Positions 26,408 through 35,159 of a stretch of 64,000 nt of DNA are shown one piece after another (the stretch's first letter is position 1; each line of letters begins with the position of its first letter). The stretch is from Streptomyces asoensis. GTDB taxonomy: Bacteria > Actinomycetota > Actinomycetes > Streptomycetales > Streptomycetaceae. A program made the translations under genes and the position numbers. The stretch spans positions 1,550,001-1,614,000 of the forward strand of contig NZ_BNEB01000003.1 of assembly GCF_016860545.1 (NCBI RefSeq), given 5' to 3'. Below the pieces are notes generated by a model. That model did not search any database. It was not told the origin of the DNA and worked only from the letters and a program-made list of their open reading frames with translations.

Positions 26408-27012
26408 ATGGCCTCCGGCGGATAGCAGTCGATTTTGACCAGGGCGCCTCGCTTCTCCCCAGCCAGCGGAGCGAGGCCGAGATTGACCCAGAGCACGGTC
26501 GTGCGCCCCTCCGGGCCGGACGCCGGCCAGATGGCCAGGCGGTAGGGACTCTGGTTCTCCAGCCGCAGCTCACGAGGCATGAGCCAGTGGCCCTCGGACG
26601 GCGGCTCGGGAAATGCCGGGTCGTCCCAGGCCCCGGAGAACCGGGGCTCACCGAGCACCGAGCGTGCAGCCGCCTCGTACGCGGTCCACATGTCGGCGGA
26701 GCGTTCCAGTACGGTCTCGTTCTCGGCAGGGTCGTCCGCACGCAGATGCCAGGTTGTCCAGGAGAGGCTTGCCACCGGAGCCCAGCCCCCGCCGATGACC
26801 GGGTACAGCGCCATGTGCTGGCCGGTGACGGTCTCGATGCTCAGCGTCCGCTCGCTCGGTACGGCCTTCCAGCCCATGAGGGTGCACCAGTCGTCGAGCG
26901 CTTGACCGTAGCCAGGCGGTCCCGACCAGACCGACGGCCAGTCCACATGTTCCAGTCCCCTCAGTTCGTCGGTGAACTGCTCGGGAGATCGCTGGGTCTT
27001 CAGAGTCGTCAT
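26404..27012 (-). CDS. Small protein, paralogue of its upstream neighbour
   Basis: 202 aa from ATG 27012. It shares a plan with the gene at 27049: an N-terminal HVDWPSVWSGPPGYG (IDWPTVWAGVPED in the partner), a Trp-containing strand after WCTLMGW (WCEAFDW in the partner), WTAYEAAARSVLGEPRFSGA (WTAYSAALLRFMGTPRWEGM in the partner), and a C-terminal strand with SPYRLAIWP. It is soluble, with no membrane segment. Tandem, diverged, Trp-rich single-domain proteins of this size are typical of immunity proteins in polymorphic toxin loci, but no database comparison supports this here. Confidence 0.6.
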   Translation of the reverse strand: MTTLKTQRSPEQFTDELRGLEHVDWPSVWSGPPGYGQALDDWCTLMGWKAVPSERTLSIETVTGQHMALYPVIGGGWAPVASLSWTTWHLRADDPAENETVLERSADMWTAYEAAARSVLGEPRFSGAWDDPAFPEPPSEGHWLMPRELRLENQSPYRLAIWPASGPEGRTTVLWVNLGLAPLAGEKRGALVKIDCYPPEAM

Positions 27013-27048
27013 CGCGCGTCGCTCTCCTCGTCTTCCTGCTGGTTCCGG

Positions 27049-27675
27049 TCATCCGAGCCAGGACGGACCGCGGTCCTCCGGGTCGGAGGGACCGTGGCAG
27101 GCGAGGCTGATCCTCGCATCGGCCGGAGCCGGACCTCTCGGTGAGCCCAGTCCCAAAGCCAGCTTCATCTCGATGACGGGTGCCTCCGGCGTGCGGAATC
27201 GCCACACCGCTACTCGATACGGGTCCCGTTGCTCCAGTCGTTCTTCCCTCCCGGCCCACGAACGTCCGGGCAGGTCGGGCATGTCCGGTGTGTCCCACAT
27301 GCCCTCCCAGCGGGGCGTACCCATGAAGCGGAGCAGCGCGGCGCTGTAGGCCGTCCAGCGGGCCTCCGCCAGGGCAACGACCCGGGGGTTCTCGTCCGTG
27401 TCTCGGGCACGGGCGGACCATCCGGTGTGCTCTATCCGGGTCACCGGTCGGCCGGGAGCGAGCGTGGCAAGGTACAGGCGTCCGCCCTCTACGGTTCGGA
27501 CGTGCATGCCGCCCTCGAACCACATGGGGCGCCAGTCGAAGGCCTCGCACCATCTCGTCCGCTTCTCCGTGTCCTCCGGGACCCCCGCCCACACCGTGGG
27601 CCAGTCGATGCCGATGAGCCGCTCCAGTTCCGCGACCAGTTGGTCGGGGGTTCGGTCGGCGGTCAGGGCGGGCAT
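27049..27675 (-). CDS. Small protein, paralogue of its downstream neighbour
   Basis: 208 aa from ATG 27675, 36 bases upstream of its paralogue. It contains IDWPTVWAGVPED, then WCEAFDWRPMWFEGGMHVRT, WTAYSAALLRFMGTPRWEGM, and DPYRVAVWRF near the end. Identity with the 202-aa neighbour looks to be roughly 25-35% by eye, so the duplication is old. It follows the VirB6-like gene by 39 bases in the same operon. The function is unknown; an immunity-type or chaperone-type role would fit its size and the duplication. Confidence 0.6.
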   Translation of the reverse strand: MPALTADRTPDQLVAELERLIGIDWPTVWAGVPEDTEKRTRWCEAFDWRPMWFEGGMHVRTVEGGRLYLATLAPGRPVTRIEHTGWSARARDTDENPRVVALAEARWTAYSAALLRFMGTPRWEGMWDTPDMPDLPGRSWAGREERLEQRDPYRVAVWRFRTPEAPVIEMKLALGLGSPRGPAPADARISLACHGPSDPEDRGPSWLG

Positions 27676-27714
27676 CGGGTGGCTCCTCGGTGGGGGAAGG
27701 ACGGCGGGACGGGA

Positions 27715-29892
27715 CTAGACGCGGCCGCTGGGGCCGCGCGGGTCCCTCGGGGGCGGCAGGGGCGCCGGAGCGGGGGCCACCGGCGGGTCGGCGGGCCGGG
27801 GGCGCGGGGCCGGCGCCTGCGGTGCGGCCGCGGGTGCGGGCGCCGGTGCGGGTGCCGGTGCCGGACGGGACTCGGTCGGCGTCGTGGACTGCGGAGCCGG
27901 CGCACTGCTGGAGCCGCTGACGCGGCGGCCCCGGGTGCGGGGCTGCTCCGGAGCCGGTGACTCCTTGGGCTCGGGCTCGGGAAAGTTCTCCGCGTAGTTC
28001 TTCTTGGTCATCTTCGCGCTCTGGTGGGACGTCTGGCGCTGCTCACGCTTGGACTGACCGATCCAGCCCTTCTGCTGCAACCTGTCCCGGTACTTGCCGC
28101 CGAAAGCGACCTTGTCCCCCACTCGCGCCGCGCCGCCGATCGTGCGAGCCGTGCCCTTGGCCGTGGTGCTCGCGACGCGGCCGCTGGTACGGGCAGTGGA
28201 CGCGGCGAGCCCCGGCGCCATCGCGGTCACCTTGCCGGCCATGTCTCCGACACCGAGAGCGTCGTCCGCCCCCTGGACCTGCGGGCTGAACTTCCCGGAC
28301 AGCAGGTTCTTGAGCAGCATGATCACGGCGATCGTGACGAGCAGCAGCATCAGCAGCTGCATGCCCAGCGGGATCTGGAGCGGCAGGATCAGCTGGTAGA
28401 AGAGCAGCAGGATCGTGAGGATCACGCCGAACCCGGCGCGCAGCACGAAGCTGTGCACGAAGGTCTGCCACCAGCCCCGCAGCAGCTTCTGCTGGGTCGG
28501 GTGGATCGAGATGATCGCGACCAGGGGCAGCAGGATCACCATGATGAGCGTGACCGCGTGCCACAGCAGCGTCAGAGCGCTGAGCACGACCACCATCAGG
28601 CCGACGATCAGGGAGGCGACCAGTGCGTAGACGCCGATGCTGATGCGGTTGGAGGGCTTGTCGCCGGACCACTGCTCATAGACGCGGGCATCCTCGTGCT
28701 CGGCGATCCAGTGGCGCAGCTCGCCGTACTGGTTCTCCTTCGCCTTGATGATGTCGCCCTTTTCGTTCTCCTCGATCTCGACCGGTGAGGGGTGCTGGTA
28801 GTACTCGATGTTCGTCACCGACTGGACGATGACCTGCTTGACCCGTAGGTCGCCGCAGCGCTTCTCCGTACCGAAGTCGCACTTCTGGTCGCTCTTGTAC
28901 TCCATGCGCGCCTTGCCGGGGTCACCGAACTGGCCGATGGCCCACGGGCGGAACGCGAGGGTGTCGTACATGGCGCAGCTGGAGATGCGCATGCCGCGCT
29001 GCGGTGCGTTGTCGGGCAGGTCGCAGGGCGGGTCGACGCCGTCGATCGCGCCGTCCAGCACGGCCTCGGTCAGGGCGGCGTTCCCCTGCGCGATTCCCGA
29101 GTCGGCCGTCTCGACCACGGCCACGTAGTTCCCGTTGACGAGGAACGCCGACACGGCGATGACGACGAACGCGGCCCAGCCGACACCCGACCAGACCTCA
29201 CGCATGTCGCCCTTGCGCCATTTGCCGAACACCCAGAGGCCGGTGAGCAGGATCATGGTGGGCACGGCGAGCTTGAAGACGCCGTTGTTCAGCCGGTCGA
29301 CGACGCTGTCGTCGCCCGAGACCGTGCCGTCGTAGAGGGCGGCCAGCGGGCTGGGGTTGGAGGAGATCTCCTTGATGCTGATCGCGGCCCGGCTCATGAT
29401 CTTGCTCAGGTCGAAGATGGCCTGGGCGATGCTGTTGTAGATCTCGTTCTGGAGGCTGCACTCGTCGTCATCGGCGGCCTGTCCGCGGTCGCCCTGCTTC
29501 GCGTCGTGCTGGCTCTGCTGGGTCGCGGCCCAGTTGAGGCCACGCATGGCGCTGAGTTCGTACAGCGTGTAGTTCGACGCGGGGCCTTCCAGCTTCGTCG
29601 CCCCGGCCACGAGTTCGCGCTTGCCGTCCCATTGCTTCACCGAGGGGAAGATGTTCTCCGCGGCGGGCCCGGGCATGTCGGCCTTCTGGTTGATGCTCTG
29701 CTGCGCCCAGTCGCAGGTGTCGAAGAGGGCCTGCGCCTGCTGCGGAGCGGAGAACGAGAGCGCGATCACCCCCAGCACCAGGAACAGCACGGCCCGCGCG
29801 GCGACGCCGGTGCTGATGACTTTCTCGCGCAGGGAGCGCCTCGTCCGGGTCCGTGCCGGACGGCCGGAGCGCGGCCGGATGCGGGTCAGCAT
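27715..29892 (-). CDS. VirB6/TrbL-like membrane protein
   Basis: 725 aa from ATG 29892. An N-terminal hydrophobic segment (GVAARAVLFLVLGVIALSF) is followed by a large extracytoplasmic loop with several Cys (FDTCDWAQQ, PPCDLPDNAP, CAMYDTLAF) and then a cluster of helices around residues 390-550 (LVASLIVGLMVVVLSALTLL, VILLPLVAIISIH, LILPLQIPLGMQLLMLLLV). The C-terminal ~190 residues are basic, then Pro-rich. This topology is that of VirB6/TrbL-type channel proteins of actinobacterial and Gram-positive type IV systems. It lies next to the VirB4-like ATPase operon segment and is expected in the inner part of the channel. Confidence 0.72.
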   Translation of the reverse strand: MLTRIRPRSGRPARTRTRRSLREKVISTGVAARAVLFLVLGVIALSFSAPQQAQALFDTCDWAQQSINQKADMPGPAAENIFPSVKQWDGKRELVAGATKLEGPASNYTLYELSAMRGLNWAATQQSQHDAKQGDRGQAADDDECSLQNEIYNSIAQAIFDLSKIMSRAAISIKEISSNPSPLAALYDGTVSGDDSVVDRLNNGVFKLAVPTMILLTGLWVFGKWRKGDMREVWSGVGWAAFVVIAVSAFLVNGNYVAVVETADSGIAQGNAALTEAVLDGAIDGVDPPCDLPDNAPQRGMRISSCAMYDTLAFRPWAIGQFGDPGKARMEYKSDQKCDFGTEKRCGDLRVKQVIVQSVTNIEYYQHPSPVEIEENEKGDIIKAKENQYGELRHWIAEHEDARVYEQWSGDKPSNRISIGVYALVASLIVGLMVVVLSALTLLWHAVTLIMVILLPLVAIISIHPTQQKLLRGWWQTFVHSFVLRAGFGVILTILLLFYQLILPLQIPLGMQLLMLLLVTIAVIMLLKNLLSGKFSPQVQGADDALGVGDMAGKVTAMAPGLAASTARTSGRVASTTAKGTARTIGGAARVGDKVAFGGKYRDRLQQKGWIGQSKREQRQTSHQSAKMTKKNYAENFPEPEPKESPAPEQPRTRGRRVSGSSSAPAPQSTTPTESRPAPAPAPAPAPAAAPQAPAPRPRPADPPVAPAPAPLPPPRDPRGPSGRV

Positions 29893-29911
29893 GAGATGCC
29901 CTTCGGAGGGA

Positions 29912-30529
29912 TCAGTTGGCGTAGTAGTTCGTGAGGACGCATCCGTCCACCTGCGCGGGCTCCTGCTTGTAGCCGCTGGGGATCTTGCGTTCCGCGTCGC
30001 ACGACAGGACCACGAGGCCCGAGGCCTTCAGGTCCTCGCTCGTCTCGGTGCCGCCCGGCGCCACCGCGAAGTCCTTGCCGATCAGGATGGATCCGTAGTT
30101 CTTGGCGTGCATCGAGGTCTGGAACTTCTTCATGTCCGACAGCAGGAGCAGCGTGCTGGAGTCGTCATAGTTGTCGCGGCAGACGGCCCGTTCTTTGATG
30201 CCCCAGGCGGCGTCGCGGGTCATGTTCTCGTCGCCCCAGGCGGGGTCGTGGTCGGCCAGGGAGGAGTCGTCGTACTCGGCGCCCGGTGTCAGATCCAGGC
30301 AGGACCCGTACTGGTTGAGGTAGTACGCGATCGACGCCATGTCCGAGGCCTCGGGCAGCTTCGTGCCTGCCGCTCCGCCGCTGCCGCCCTTGCCGCCGCT
30401 CGCGCTCGCGCCGGTCCTGCCGTCGCCGTCGCTGTTTCCGCTGCCCTTGTCGTCATCGCCGCCGCAGGCCGTCATCGACGCCGACATGAGGAGAAGGGCG
30501 CCGACGGTGATCGCTCGCCTGAGTCGCAT
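29912..30529 (-). CDS. Lipoprotein of the T4SS-like locus (copy 1)
   Basis: 205 aa from ATG 30529. A signal peptide ends in MTAC with Cys22 as the lipidation site, followed by a Gly/Ser/Asp linker (residues 25-55). The folded part begins ASDMASIAYYLNQYGSCLDL and ends QVDGCVLTNYYAN. It is paralogous to the next lipoprotein, with shared DPAWG, ERAVC, DMKKFQT and VDGCVLTNY blocks and matching cysteines, probably two disulfides. It faces outward on the membrane. It sits 19 bases before the VirB6-like gene and is likely an extracytoplasmic part of the apparatus. Confidence 0.72.
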   Translation of the reverse strand: MRLRRAITVGALLLMSASMTACGGDDDKGSGNSDGDGRTGASASGGKGGSGGAAGTKLPEASDMASIAYYLNQYGSCLDLTPGAEYDDSSLADHDPAWGDENMTRDAAWGIKERAVCRDNYDDSSTLLLLSDMKKFQTSMHAKNYGSILIGKDFAVAPGGTETSEDLKASGLVVLSCDAERKIPSGYKQEPAQVDGCVLTNYYAN

Positions 30530-30542
30530 GGTGGTACTCGCC

Positions 30543-31229
30543 TTACTCGGGGACGTAGTTGGTCAGGACACAGCCGTCCACGAGGGCCGGCTCCTTCTCG
30601 AAGCCGCTCGGCACCGCGAGGTCCGCCTCACAGGTCAGGAACCGCAGGCCGGACGGCTGGAGGCTGCGGATCGCCTCGTCACCGACCGGAACGACCGCGA
30701 AGTCCTCCCCGACCAGGAACTTGTCGCCGCTCGACTTGGCGGCGGTCTGGAACTTCTTCATGTCGGGGGCTATGAGCAGCGCGATGGGCCCGCCCGACCC
30801 GTCCGTGCACACGGCGCGCTCCTCGATGCCCCAGGCCGGGTCCTCAGCCTCGTCCGTTCCCCAGGCCTCGCCGTCGTCCTGAGCGTCGTAGTCGTCGCCC
30901 GTCGCCACGTCCTGGCAGGGGGTGTACCGGTTCAGGTACTCGGCGACGGAGGCCGCATCCGACGCCCTGGGCAGGCCGTCGGCCGTGGACTGTCCGCTGG
31001 AGTCGCCCCCACCGGTCACCGAGCCGCCGTCGGCGCTGCCGTCCGAGCCGAAGACGGAGTCCGCGCCGGTCTTGGCCCCCGACCCCGAATCCGAGTCCGA
31101 TCCGCACCCGCTCAGCGTGACGAGCAGAGTGAGGGCCGCGGCCCCGGTCGCGAGGCTTGTGGACAGGCGCACGGTGGAACGGACTCCTCGGTGGGTGTGC
31201 GGGTCGGTGGTGCCGGTGCGGCGTGTCAT
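30543..31229 (-). CDS. Lipoprotein of the T4SS-like locus (copy 2)
   Basis: 228 aa from ATG 31229, overlapping the VirB4-like stop (ATGA). The lipobox is LSGC with Cys42 after a long basic signal peptide. A Gly/Ser/Asp linker precedes the domain ASDAASVAEYLNRYTPCQDV ... VDGCVLTNYVPE, which matches the copy-1 domain block by block (AWGIEERAVC, APDMKKFQTAAK, FLVGEDFAVVP). Tandem duplication within the operon suggests both are used together or for alternative forms. It is anchored to the outer face of the membrane. The function is not known from named families. Confidence 0.72.
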   Translation of the reverse strand: MTRRTGTTDPHTHRGVRSTVRLSTSLATGAAALTLLVTLSGCGSDSDSGSGAKTGADSVFGSDGSADGGSVTGGGDSSGQSTADGLPRASDAASVAEYLNRYTPCQDVATGDDYDAQDDGEAWGTDEAEDPAWGIEERAVCTDGSGGPIALLIAPDMKKFQTAAKSSGDKFLVGEDFAVVPVGDEAIRSLQPSGLRFLTCEADLAVPSGFEKEPALVDGCVLTNYVPE

Positions 31230-34200
31230 GCCGTCACCGTCGCCGTCGTGGTCTCCTGCGCAGGGCTCGCATGCCGTGCCGGGTCCTCCTCGGCCTCCTG
31301 GAGGAAGGTCCAGTCCCAGACGTTCAGGGGTGGGTTGACGCCCTGGCGGGCGGGGCGGGTGGTGCCGTTGGTGTCCGTCGCGGCGAGGATCTCCTTGAAG
31401 ACCAGGTCGACGGCGACCGTGCCGACGCGCTTGTCGACGTCGCGCTGGAGGCAGACACCCGTGCGGAGCTCCTGGAGGGCCGCGATGACCTTCGGGTCGT
31501 TCTCCGGGCGGCCCAGCAGCGGGGCGACCAGGGACGCCTCCTGCGCCGACTTCTGCTTGAAGGCGAAGACCGTGTGGATCTGGTTGGCGCCGCCGCTGCG
31601 GGCCTCGGAGTCCTCGATCTGCACCAGGTCGATGGCCTGCTGGGTGATCAGGACGGTGACCGCCAGGTAGGAGCGGCCCTGCTTCAGGGCGCGGCGCATC
31701 AGGTCGCGACCGGACTCGGTCGCCGTGACGACGTACGCCTCGTCGACGAAGAGCGCCTTGGGGCGCAGACCGATCTCGCCGGTCACCGGGTTCTTCTCGT
31801 AGCCGACGTCGAGCATCTGGCTGCCCAGTTCCACGACCGCCATCAGCGCGGTCGCCGCGAGGCGCTCCGCCGGGTTCCAGCTGCGCGGGTCGGAGGCCGC
31901 GGGCGACTGGAAGCCGCGCAGGGTGATGACCGTGCGGCGCTTGCGCATGCTGGACAGCGGCTGCGGGCGCTCCGCGAAGGAGAGCCGGGCGTAGGGGAGC
32001 GTGCGCAGCTCGGTGAGGAGCATCTGCGCGAGCTTGAGGTCCTTGATGGCCTCGCGGTCGCCGCTGGCCACCGCGAGGTCGTACGCCGCCACGACCTCGT
32101 CGACGACCTGCCACAACGTGGGCCGCGGGACGGCCAGTTCGGCGTCGCGGGCCGACAGGCCCTGCTCGACGGCCTGCCGGATCGCGGAGTTGTAGCGGCC
32201 GATGACGGTCGCCATGCCCTCGATGACGGGGAGCCGTACGCGCTGGTAGTCCTCGTCGCCGAGGAAGCCGCGGAGCATGGACTCCGCGAGGAGGCGGCCG
32301 GCCGGGACGTCCCGGGCGATCACCCACGGGTCCAGGACGCCCGCCTGGCCCTTGAGGAGGTCGACGACCTCGGTCTCGGCCCAGAACTCCGTGTTGACCG
32401 GCTGGAACTTGCTGGCCGGGGTGCCCAGCAGGCCCCCCTCCGCGTCGGCCGCGAAGTCGGGGTCGTTCACCTGGGCCCCGAAGGCCAGGTAGTAGCACAT
32501 CTGGGCGAAGTCGGTCTTCGGGTCGATGACGAGGCAGCGGACGCCGGCCTCCGACTCCTCGTAGAACTTCTGAAGGGCGAGGGACGACTTGCCACCGCCG
32601 GAGGCGCCGACGATGGCCAGTCCGCCGCCGTCGTTGCGCGCCGGGCCGACGTGCAGCGAGTAGTGGACCGGCATCTTGCCCGCCCAGCCGACCAGGTTGC
32701 CGACCCAGCCGAGCCGCTTGCCCGACCGCTGCTCGGGGTTGTCGCCCAGCTCCGTGCCGGCGGTGGGCAGTCCGGCGCCGAGCTGCTCCACCTCCTGGAG
32801 CCGCAGATAGGGAGCGATCGGCAACTTGGGTGCGTCACCCGGCAGTTGAGACTGGAGCAGACGCCACTGCTGACGCGTCGGACGCAGCAGCGTGACCTTC
32901 AGGTCCTGCTTGAACTGCATCTCCAGGACACGGCGGCGGCGTTCCAGCTCCTTCACGTCGTGCGCCGAGATCGTGAAGCGGATCTGCGCCTCCATGCCCG
33001 GCATCTTGTGCTCTTCGATGTCGTCGACGAGCTCCTGGGCGCGGGTCACCTGGGTGCCGAGCTTCGTGTCGGGGCTGCGGCCGGAGTTGGCCATGTCGTT
33101 CATCTCGTCGACCAGGTTGCCGCGGATCTTGTCGGCGCGGTCCTTGAACTTCAGGTACGGGATGAGCGTGAACCGCATGTCGATCTCGACGGGGAAGTCC
33201 ACGTGCTGGGCGGCGTAGCGCGCCCACGCGGTCGACTGGCGGAAGCGGGTCTCGGCCGGCCAGTTGGCGGCGACGAGGGTGGTCGTGTAGCTGGTCTGCT
33301 GCTCGCCCGTCTCCTCGTCGTACTGGTTCAGCACGATGTGCGTCTTGCGGTTCTCGCCGGAGAAGTCGACGACCAGGTCGAACTGGTTCGGGCCCCACGC
33401 GCGCGAGCCGAGCACCGGCTCCGGCGGGACCGGGAGGTCACCGTGGAGCGGCTTGCGGATCAGCCAGACGAGCTCCTCGCGGCTGAGCGGGGTGCCCTTG
33501 AGGCCCTCCAGGCTCTCGTGGACCTCGACGGCCGTCTGCGTCCACTCGGCGAGGACGTGCGGGGAGAGGTACTCGTCGGTGACGCCGGTCGCGGTGGCGG
33601 CGGCCTGGTCGGCGGCGCCGCGCACACCGCGCAGCAGCCCGGGCTCGTCGTACGGCTCGTCGTCCTGGGCGAGCACACCGCTGCCGCCGCTGGTGCGCTT
33701 CAGTGAACCCAGCTTCACCAGCAGGATGTTGCGCTCCCGCTTGGCGCCGATGCGCTCCTGGTACTCGGCCTTGCGCAGGTTGTACGCCTTGTAGTTCTCG
33801 GTCGGCTCCCAGGCGATCGCGTTGAGCTCCTCCGCCCAGGTCATGGCCGTGATCGGCTGGTAGACCTTGCGGTAGTGGCACTCGACGTTGCGGTCGCCGC
33901 GGGCGAGGTTGAGCAGACCGCGGGCCGGGCCCTCGGCCATCGCCTGGAGCTCGCCGGCGTTCAGGTACTCGTCGATGGCGTTGGGCAGGACCAGGCCCGT
34001 CCACACCGAGTCGCCGTGGACGAAGATCATGTCGTCGGCGTAGCGGTAGGGGAGGCGGAGGTCCTCGCGGCGGGCGGCGGCCGACGAGCCGGACGGCCTG
34101 GACCGGGAGGAGGACGACTGCCTCGAGCCGCCCTGACCGCCCTGGCCGTTCTTCTTGCTCGACGAGGCGGCCATGATCATGGCGACCACGAAGAAGGCGG

Positions 34201-34231
34201 CCGCCCCGCCCAAGAGGATCAACATGAACAT
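31226..34231 (-). CDS. VirB4/TraC-like T4SS ATPase
   Basis: 1001 aa from ATG 34231 (a second ATG two codons later). Residues 3-22 form a membrane anchor (MLILLGGAAAFFVVAMIMAA), followed by a basic Ser/Gly linker. The N-terminal half matches the VirB4 N-domain style. The ATPase core has Walker A near residue 538 (LAIVGASGGGKSSLALQKF), Walker B near 829 (PKALFVDEAYVV), and the arginine/glutamine region ITQQAIDLVQIEDSEA. This is the energy-supplying hexamer that builds or drives type IV systems. The N-terminal helix fused to it is usual in Gram-positive types. It is upstream of the lipoproteins, with which it overlaps by four bases. Confidence 0.88.
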   Translation of the reverse strand: MFMLILLGGAAAFFVVAMIMAASSSKKNGQGGQGGSRQSSSSRSRPSGSSAAARREDLRLPYRYADDMIFVHGDSVWTGLVLPNAIDEYLNAGELQAMAEGPARGLLNLARGDRNVECHYRKVYQPITAMTWAEELNAIAWEPTENYKAYNLRKAEYQERIGAKRERNILLVKLGSLKRTSGGSGVLAQDDEPYDEPGLLRGVRGAADQAAATATGVTDEYLSPHVLAEWTQTAVEVHESLEGLKGTPLSREELVWLIRKPLHGDLPVPPEPVLGSRAWGPNQFDLVVDFSGENRKTHIVLNQYDEETGEQQTSYTTTLVAANWPAETRFRQSTAWARYAAQHVDFPVEIDMRFTLIPYLKFKDRADKIRGNLVDEMNDMANSGRSPDTKLGTQVTRAQELVDDIEEHKMPGMEAQIRFTISAHDVKELERRRRVLEMQFKQDLKVTLLRPTRQQWRLLQSQLPGDAPKLPIAPYLRLQEVEQLGAGLPTAGTELGDNPEQRSGKRLGWVGNLVGWAGKMPVHYSLHVGPARNDGGGLAIVGASGGGKSSLALQKFYEESEAGVRCLVIDPKTDFAQMCYYLAFGAQVNDPDFAADAEGGLLGTPASKFQPVNTEFWAETEVVDLLKGQAGVLDPWVIARDVPAGRLLAESMLRGFLGDEDYQRVRLPVIEGMATVIGRYNSAIRQAVEQGLSARDAELAVPRPTLWQVVDEVVAAYDLAVASGDREAIKDLKLAQMLLTELRTLPYARLSFAERPQPLSSMRKRRTVITLRGFQSPAASDPRSWNPAERLAATALMAVVELGSQMLDVGYEKNPVTGEIGLRPKALFVDEAYVVTATESGRDLMRRALKQGRSYLAVTVLITQQAIDLVQIEDSEARSGGANQIHTVFAFKQKSAQEASLVAPLLGRPENDPKVIAALQELRTGVCLQRDVDKRVGTVAVDLVFKEILAATDTNGTTRPARQGVNPPLNVWDWTFLQEAEEDPARHASPAQETTTATVTA

Positions 34232-34279
34232 GGAGGACTCATCCTGCGGTAGTCATCGGAAAGTGGGGTGAGCGCGGGG

Positions 34280-34768
34280 TCAGCGCCTGGCGGCGGCGAA
34301 CGCGCTGCCGCGCTCGGCGGCGACCCGGCGCGCGGCGTCGTAGCGGGCCTGCCAGCGAGGCGAGCCGGGGGTGAAGAGGATGACCTGCCAGTGCAGATGT
34401 TCCGGCTCCTGGTCGGCGGAGAGGCCTTGCAGGCGCTTGGGCTGGAACCACCAGTCGGTCCACACCACGATCTGCTGGCTCAGCGTGAGCGCGGAGGGCA
34501 GGGGCCTTCCCCAGACGAAGTAGACGGCGAACGGCGGTCCGAAGTAGAGGATCGACGTCCACATCGACATGCCGAGGAAGGGCAGGAACGCCGACACGGT
34601 GAACAGGGTGACGAGCCAGACCAGTCCGAAGCCGAAGGCGGCGCCCAGCGCGGGCAGCAGCAGGCCCGGCAGCGGGATGTTGCCCCAGTTCCAGATCCGC
34701 TTGGGGCGGTTGACCAGGTCGGTGTGGTCGTACGCGACCAGCGGCTCGGGTGGTGCCTCCTGGCTCAT
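34280..34768 (-). CDS. PrgI/VirB3-like membrane protein
   Basis: 162 aa from ATG 34768. Two hydrophobic hairpin helices near residues 32-82 (LLLPALGAAFGFGLVWLVTL and FLGMSMWTSILYFGPPFAVY) follow an N-terminal KRIWNWGNIPLPG. A soluble C-terminal part has QPKRLQGL and ends in an Arg/Ala-rich helix. Location 48 bases ahead of the VirB4-like ATPase gene is the standard place for VirB3/PrgI/TrbD proteins, which bind VirB4. The assignment is by size, topology and position, not by a sequence signature. Confidence 0.68.
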   Translation of the reverse strand: MSQEAPPEPLVAYDHTDLVNRPKRIWNWGNIPLPGLLLPALGAAFGFGLVWLVTLFTVSAFLPFLGMSMWTSILYFGPPFAVYFVWGRPLPSALTLSQQIVVWTDWWFQPKRLQGLSADQEPEHLHWQVILFTPGSPRWQARYDAARRVAAERGSAFAAARR

Positions 34769-34833
34769 GACTGCGAACTCCCCCTATAGGGACGGCGGCT
34801 GACGGTACGAGGGGCATGGCCCCGCGCGGTCCG

Positions 34834-35097
34834 TCAGTTGCCGCCGCCGATCTGGCTGCCGAGGCCGATCAGGACGCCCGCGAGACCACCGGCGCCACCG
34901 ATGATCAGGGCGGCCAGCGCGATCATGCCGAACCCCTGGAAGGCCTCGCGCATGCCGTCGCCGCGCTTCATCGACAGGAGCATGCGGATGCCGAGGATGA
35001 GCAGGGCGATGACGGCGACCATGGTGCCCGCGTTGCGCAGGATGTCCTCGATCTGCCCGAACATGTCGTTCAGGGTCGTACCGGCGGCCTGGTACAT
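34834..35097 (-). CDS. VirB2/TrbC-like small membrane protein
   Basis: 87 aa from ATG 35097 with GAGAGGAACCACC upstream. After a 25-residue N-terminus come two membrane segments (GTMVAVIALLILGIRMLL and MIALAALIIGGAGGLAGVLI) with a short basic turn between them (SMKRGDGMREAFQ), the topology of VirB2-type pilins or TrbC-like subunits. There is no cleavable signal peptide. Its place between the TcpC-like and PrgI-like genes supports a channel or pilin role. Confidence 0.68.
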   Translation of the reverse strand: MYQAAGTTLNDMFGQIEDILRNAGTMVAVIALLILGIRMLLSMKRGDGMREAFQGFGMIALAALIIGGAGGLAGVLIGLGSQIGGGN

Positions 35098-35159
35098 GGT
35101 GGTTCCTCTCGGGTGGTGGTACGGCGGTGAGTGGTACGGGGCGGGACGGCCCGCGCCGG

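Noticed and set aside
31157..33706. 849-aa plus-strand frame opposite the VirB4-like gene
   Set aside because: Low-complexity antisense frame; the minus strand has Walker A and B motifs.
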